The notes beneath the pieces are model-generated. The model ran no database searches and was not told where the DNA came from. It was given only the letters and a program-made list of their open reading frames with translations. Made by a program: the position numbers and the translations under genes. Below are positions 41,277-43,019 of a stretch of DNA of 43,019 nt, piece after piece. Each line of letters starts with the position of its first letter. Within the stretch, counting starts at the first letter, position 1. Source of the stretch: MAG-120531 sp963934855 (GTDB taxonomy: Bacteria; Bacteroidota; Bacteroidia; Flavobacteriales; Flavobacteriaceae); assembly GCA_963934855.1 (NCBI GenBank), contig CAWWAC010000013.1:1-43019 (forward strand), written 5' to 3'.

Positions 41277-43019
41277 CTATTTCACATACTTTTTCATCCA
41301 TGCTAAGTACCTTTCAAAACGGTCTTTTTGAAAAGAAGGTCTCCGAATACCGTGATGTTCACCAGGATACACAATTAACTGGGTTTCTCTTCCTAATCTT
41401 TTCATGGCCATATACATTTGCTCTGAATTTAATATAGGGACATTCCAGTCGTCGCTTCCGCCCATCCATAAGGTCGGAGTCACTATTTTAGCCACATCAT
41501 TGTAAGGAGAAATTTGCTCCCAAGCTTCTTTATTTTCCCAAGGCAATCCTAATTCTTGCTCCCATGTTAGTTGGTAGTGATCATGTCCATAATTTGCTCG
41601 GTATAAAGCTTCACTAGCCCCTGACAAAGCTGCTTTAAATCTATTAGTTTTTGTTATGACGTAGTTAGTCAAAATACCACCATAAGACCATCCACCAACA
41701 CTCAATTGATTTAAATCTGCATAGCCTTGCGCAATGGCATAATCAACGCCTGACATCACATCTTGGAAGTCTAATTGGCCCCAGTCGGCAAATATTGCTT
41801 TACAAAAATCTTCTCCATAGCCTGTTGACCCTCGTGGATTAATAAGTAGCACCACATAGCCATTTGCAGCGAATAATTGTGATTCCGGATCAAATGAAAA
41901 ATCATATTGTGCCGTAGGACCCCCATGTATCCATAAAATAGTTGGGTATTTTTTGGAGGTGTCAAAATCTATTGGTTTTACTACAAAGCCCTCAATAGGA
42001 GTACCATCTGTGCTTTTGAAATTAATTTTTTCAATAATAGGTTTTTTAATGCCTGCTAAAAGCAGATCATTAACAAATGTCAATTCTTTTAATTTATTCT
42101 TTTCAAAAGTATAAAGATTATTCGGTCTGTTCTCAGTGCCTAAAATAGGAACTATAGTTTCTGCTTGAATGTCATAACCAGAAATGCTAATATTTCCTGC
42201 AATAATTCTTTTAAAATTCTTGCCTTTAGTGTCTATTGAAGCCAATACACTGGTGCCGTTTTCTTCAAGTAGAAATAAAATAGTTTTACCGTCTGTTGAA
42301 AATTTTGGAGCACTAATATTACGATCTAAAGTTTCAGTTAATATACTTGCTTGCCCCCCAGAGGATGCTGAAATGGCTAATTTTTCTCCAGCGTACCAAA
42401 GTAGCTTTCCATCGAGTACTGTTTTATATGCAATATGCTTTCCGTTGGGACTCCAAGTGGGAGAGTCGTCTTGATTTTGATTGGTAGTTACCTGAACTAA
42501 AGTAGTATCAGTTTTTTTACTATCTACTGAAACTACCCAAATATTAGTATCTGCATTACTATCAGGATCTTCAGTCCTATTACTGACAAATGCAATTTTT
42601 TTCCCATCAGGACTCCAAGCAGGATCGCTATCATCAAAATCTCCAAAAGTAAATTGTGTAGCCATACTATCTCCAGGAGTGAAGGTATAAATATGGTTTC
42701 GGTACCGATCTAAATAGCCAACATAGTCTTGTTTAAATTGCCTGCGATCAATAACATAAGGTTTGGCTTTTTTATCATCTTCCTTGGTCAAGGTTAATTC
42801 TTCTGGTTTTGGATCTGTAAGCACAAGTAAAAGTTTGTTTTCAGTAGGTGACCATATATGTTCATTTACACCTTGTGGAATTTTTGTAAGCACTTCTGCA
42901 TCACCACCTAATCTATTTGAAATCCAAACTTGTGTTTTTTCATCTTCTCCTTTGCTAGCTAAAAAAGAAAGATATTTATTGTCTGAACTCCATTGTGGCT
43001 GACTTGCAGAAAACTCTCT
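41277..43019 (-). CDS. S9-family prolyl oligopeptidase-type peptidase, 5' end cut by window edge
   Basis: The frame runs open from the right edge through 580 codons to a TAA at 41277. The visible N-terminal part is a beta-propeller with TolB-like repeats (FDDSDPAWSPDGKKIAFVS, QDDSPTWSPNGKHIAY). The C-terminal alpha/beta hydrolase domain (about 320-580 of the visible part) has WIHGGPTAQY, nucleophile S445 in VGGWSYGG, D524 in GGSDDWNVP and H556 in PGEHHGI. It is an S9C acylaminoacyl/dipeptidyl-type peptidase, likely exported, but the signal region lies outside. A GTG at 42893 is an internal valine codon, not a start: 42 further in-frame codons of propeller sequence precede it. Confidence 0.93.
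   Translation of the reverse strand, partial: REFSASQPQWSSDNKYLSFLASKGEDEKTQVWISNRLGGDAEVLTKIPQGVNEHIWSPTENKLLLVLTDPKPEELTLTKEDDKKAKPYVIDRRQFKQDYVGYLDRYRNHIYTFTPGDSMATQFTFGDFDDSDPAWSPDGKKIAFVSNRTEDPDSNADTNIWVVSVDSKKTDTTLVQVTTNQNQDDSPTWSPNGKHIAYKTVLDGKLLWYAGEKLAISASSGGQASILTETLDRNISAPKFSTDGKTILFLLEENGTSVLASIDTKGKNFKRIIAGNISISGYDIQAETIVPILGTENRPNNLYTFEKNKLKELTFVNDLLLAGIKKPIIEKINFKSTDGTPIEGFVVKPIDFDTSKKYPTILWIHGGPTAQYDFSFDPESQLFAANGYVVLLINPRGSTGYGEDFCKAIFADWGQLDFQDVMSGVDYAIAQGYADLNQLSVGGWSYGGILTNYVITKTNRFKAALSGASEALYRANYGHDHYQLTWEQELGLPWENKEAWEQISPYNDVAKIVTPTLWMGGSDDWNVPILNSEQMYMAMKRLGRETQLIVYPGEHHGIRRPSFQKDRFERYLAWMKKYVK

Noticed and set aside
42893..42895. GTG at 42893 as start of the S9 peptidase
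   Set aside because: The frame continues upstream for 42 codons of propeller-type sequence to the window edge, so this is an internal valine.
1..43019. Search for CRISPR arrays, insertion sequences, phage or toxin-antitoxin genes, tRNA and rRNA
   Set aside because: No regularly spaced repeats, transposase or integrase motifs, or tRNA-like cloverleaf segments were recognised; gene content and composition look uniform and chromosomal.

Overview
This window reads as an ordinary, densely packed chromosomal segment of a member of the Bacteroidota, most likely family Flavobacteriaceae. The base composition is AT-rich. Many gene starts lack Shine-Dalgarno sequences and instead carry the Bacteroidota promoter signature (TTG/TTTG, a spacer of about 19-21 nt, then TAnnTTTG). 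Several families are typical of the group: paired DUF4252 genes behind an ECF sigma factor, DUF4199, a GlmU-like protein, a 950-residue CarB, and lipoproteins whose mature N-termini begin with Cys followed by Lys/Asp. I see no insertion sequence, phage gene, CRISPR array, tRNA or rRNA. Both edges cut genes: rpsF at the left and an S9 peptidase at the right.

Layout. 1-5 kb: the 5' end of rpsF, a LytTR response regulator, priA translationally coupled to a YihY/BrkB-type membrane protein gene, and rlmH. 5-10 kb: a serine-synthesis fusion (phosphoserine phosphatase joined to 3-phosphoglycerate dehydrogenase), an XTP/dITP pyrophosphatase, and a DEAD-box RNA helicase with an RGG-rich tail and a structured leader. 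10-14 kb: an exported CarboxypepD-reg-like protein, a GH13 alpha-amylase lipoprotein and purB. 14-17.6 kb: an ECF sigma operon (sigma, one-TM protein, two DUF4252 proteins) divergent from an S41 protease lipoprotein. 17.6-22.9 kb: a vitamin B12 uptake locus, in which a BtuB-like TonB-dependent receptor sits behind a cobalamin riboswitch, with btuF-btuC-btuD divergent from it.

23-31 kb: rmuC, carB, rpmH, a small TPR-like membrane protein, an alpha/beta hydrolase, a small GNAT-type protein, a GlmU-like protein and rpmE2. 31-37.7 kb: one co-directional block of DUF4199, GT2 glycosyltransferase, phosphohexomutase, MsbA-type ABC exporter and a second ECF sigma operon. 37.7-43 kb: an Asp-box/YCF48-like lipoprotein, an RsmB-family rRNA methyltransferase, a glutaminase and the S9 peptidase.

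The genes are mostly housekeeping (translation, nucleotide and serine metabolism, DNA repair). They are interspersed with envelope functions (B12 import, exported hydrolases, lipid/sugar export) and two independent ECF sigma modules. I did not find a convincing undescribed system. The points most worth a second look are RNA-level and architectural: competing hairpins around the B12 riboswitch, leader hairpins upstream of rpmH and the helicase, two genes that seem forced to start at TTG, a B12 ATPase without its Q-loop glutamine, and a CarB without its C-terminal regulatory domain.
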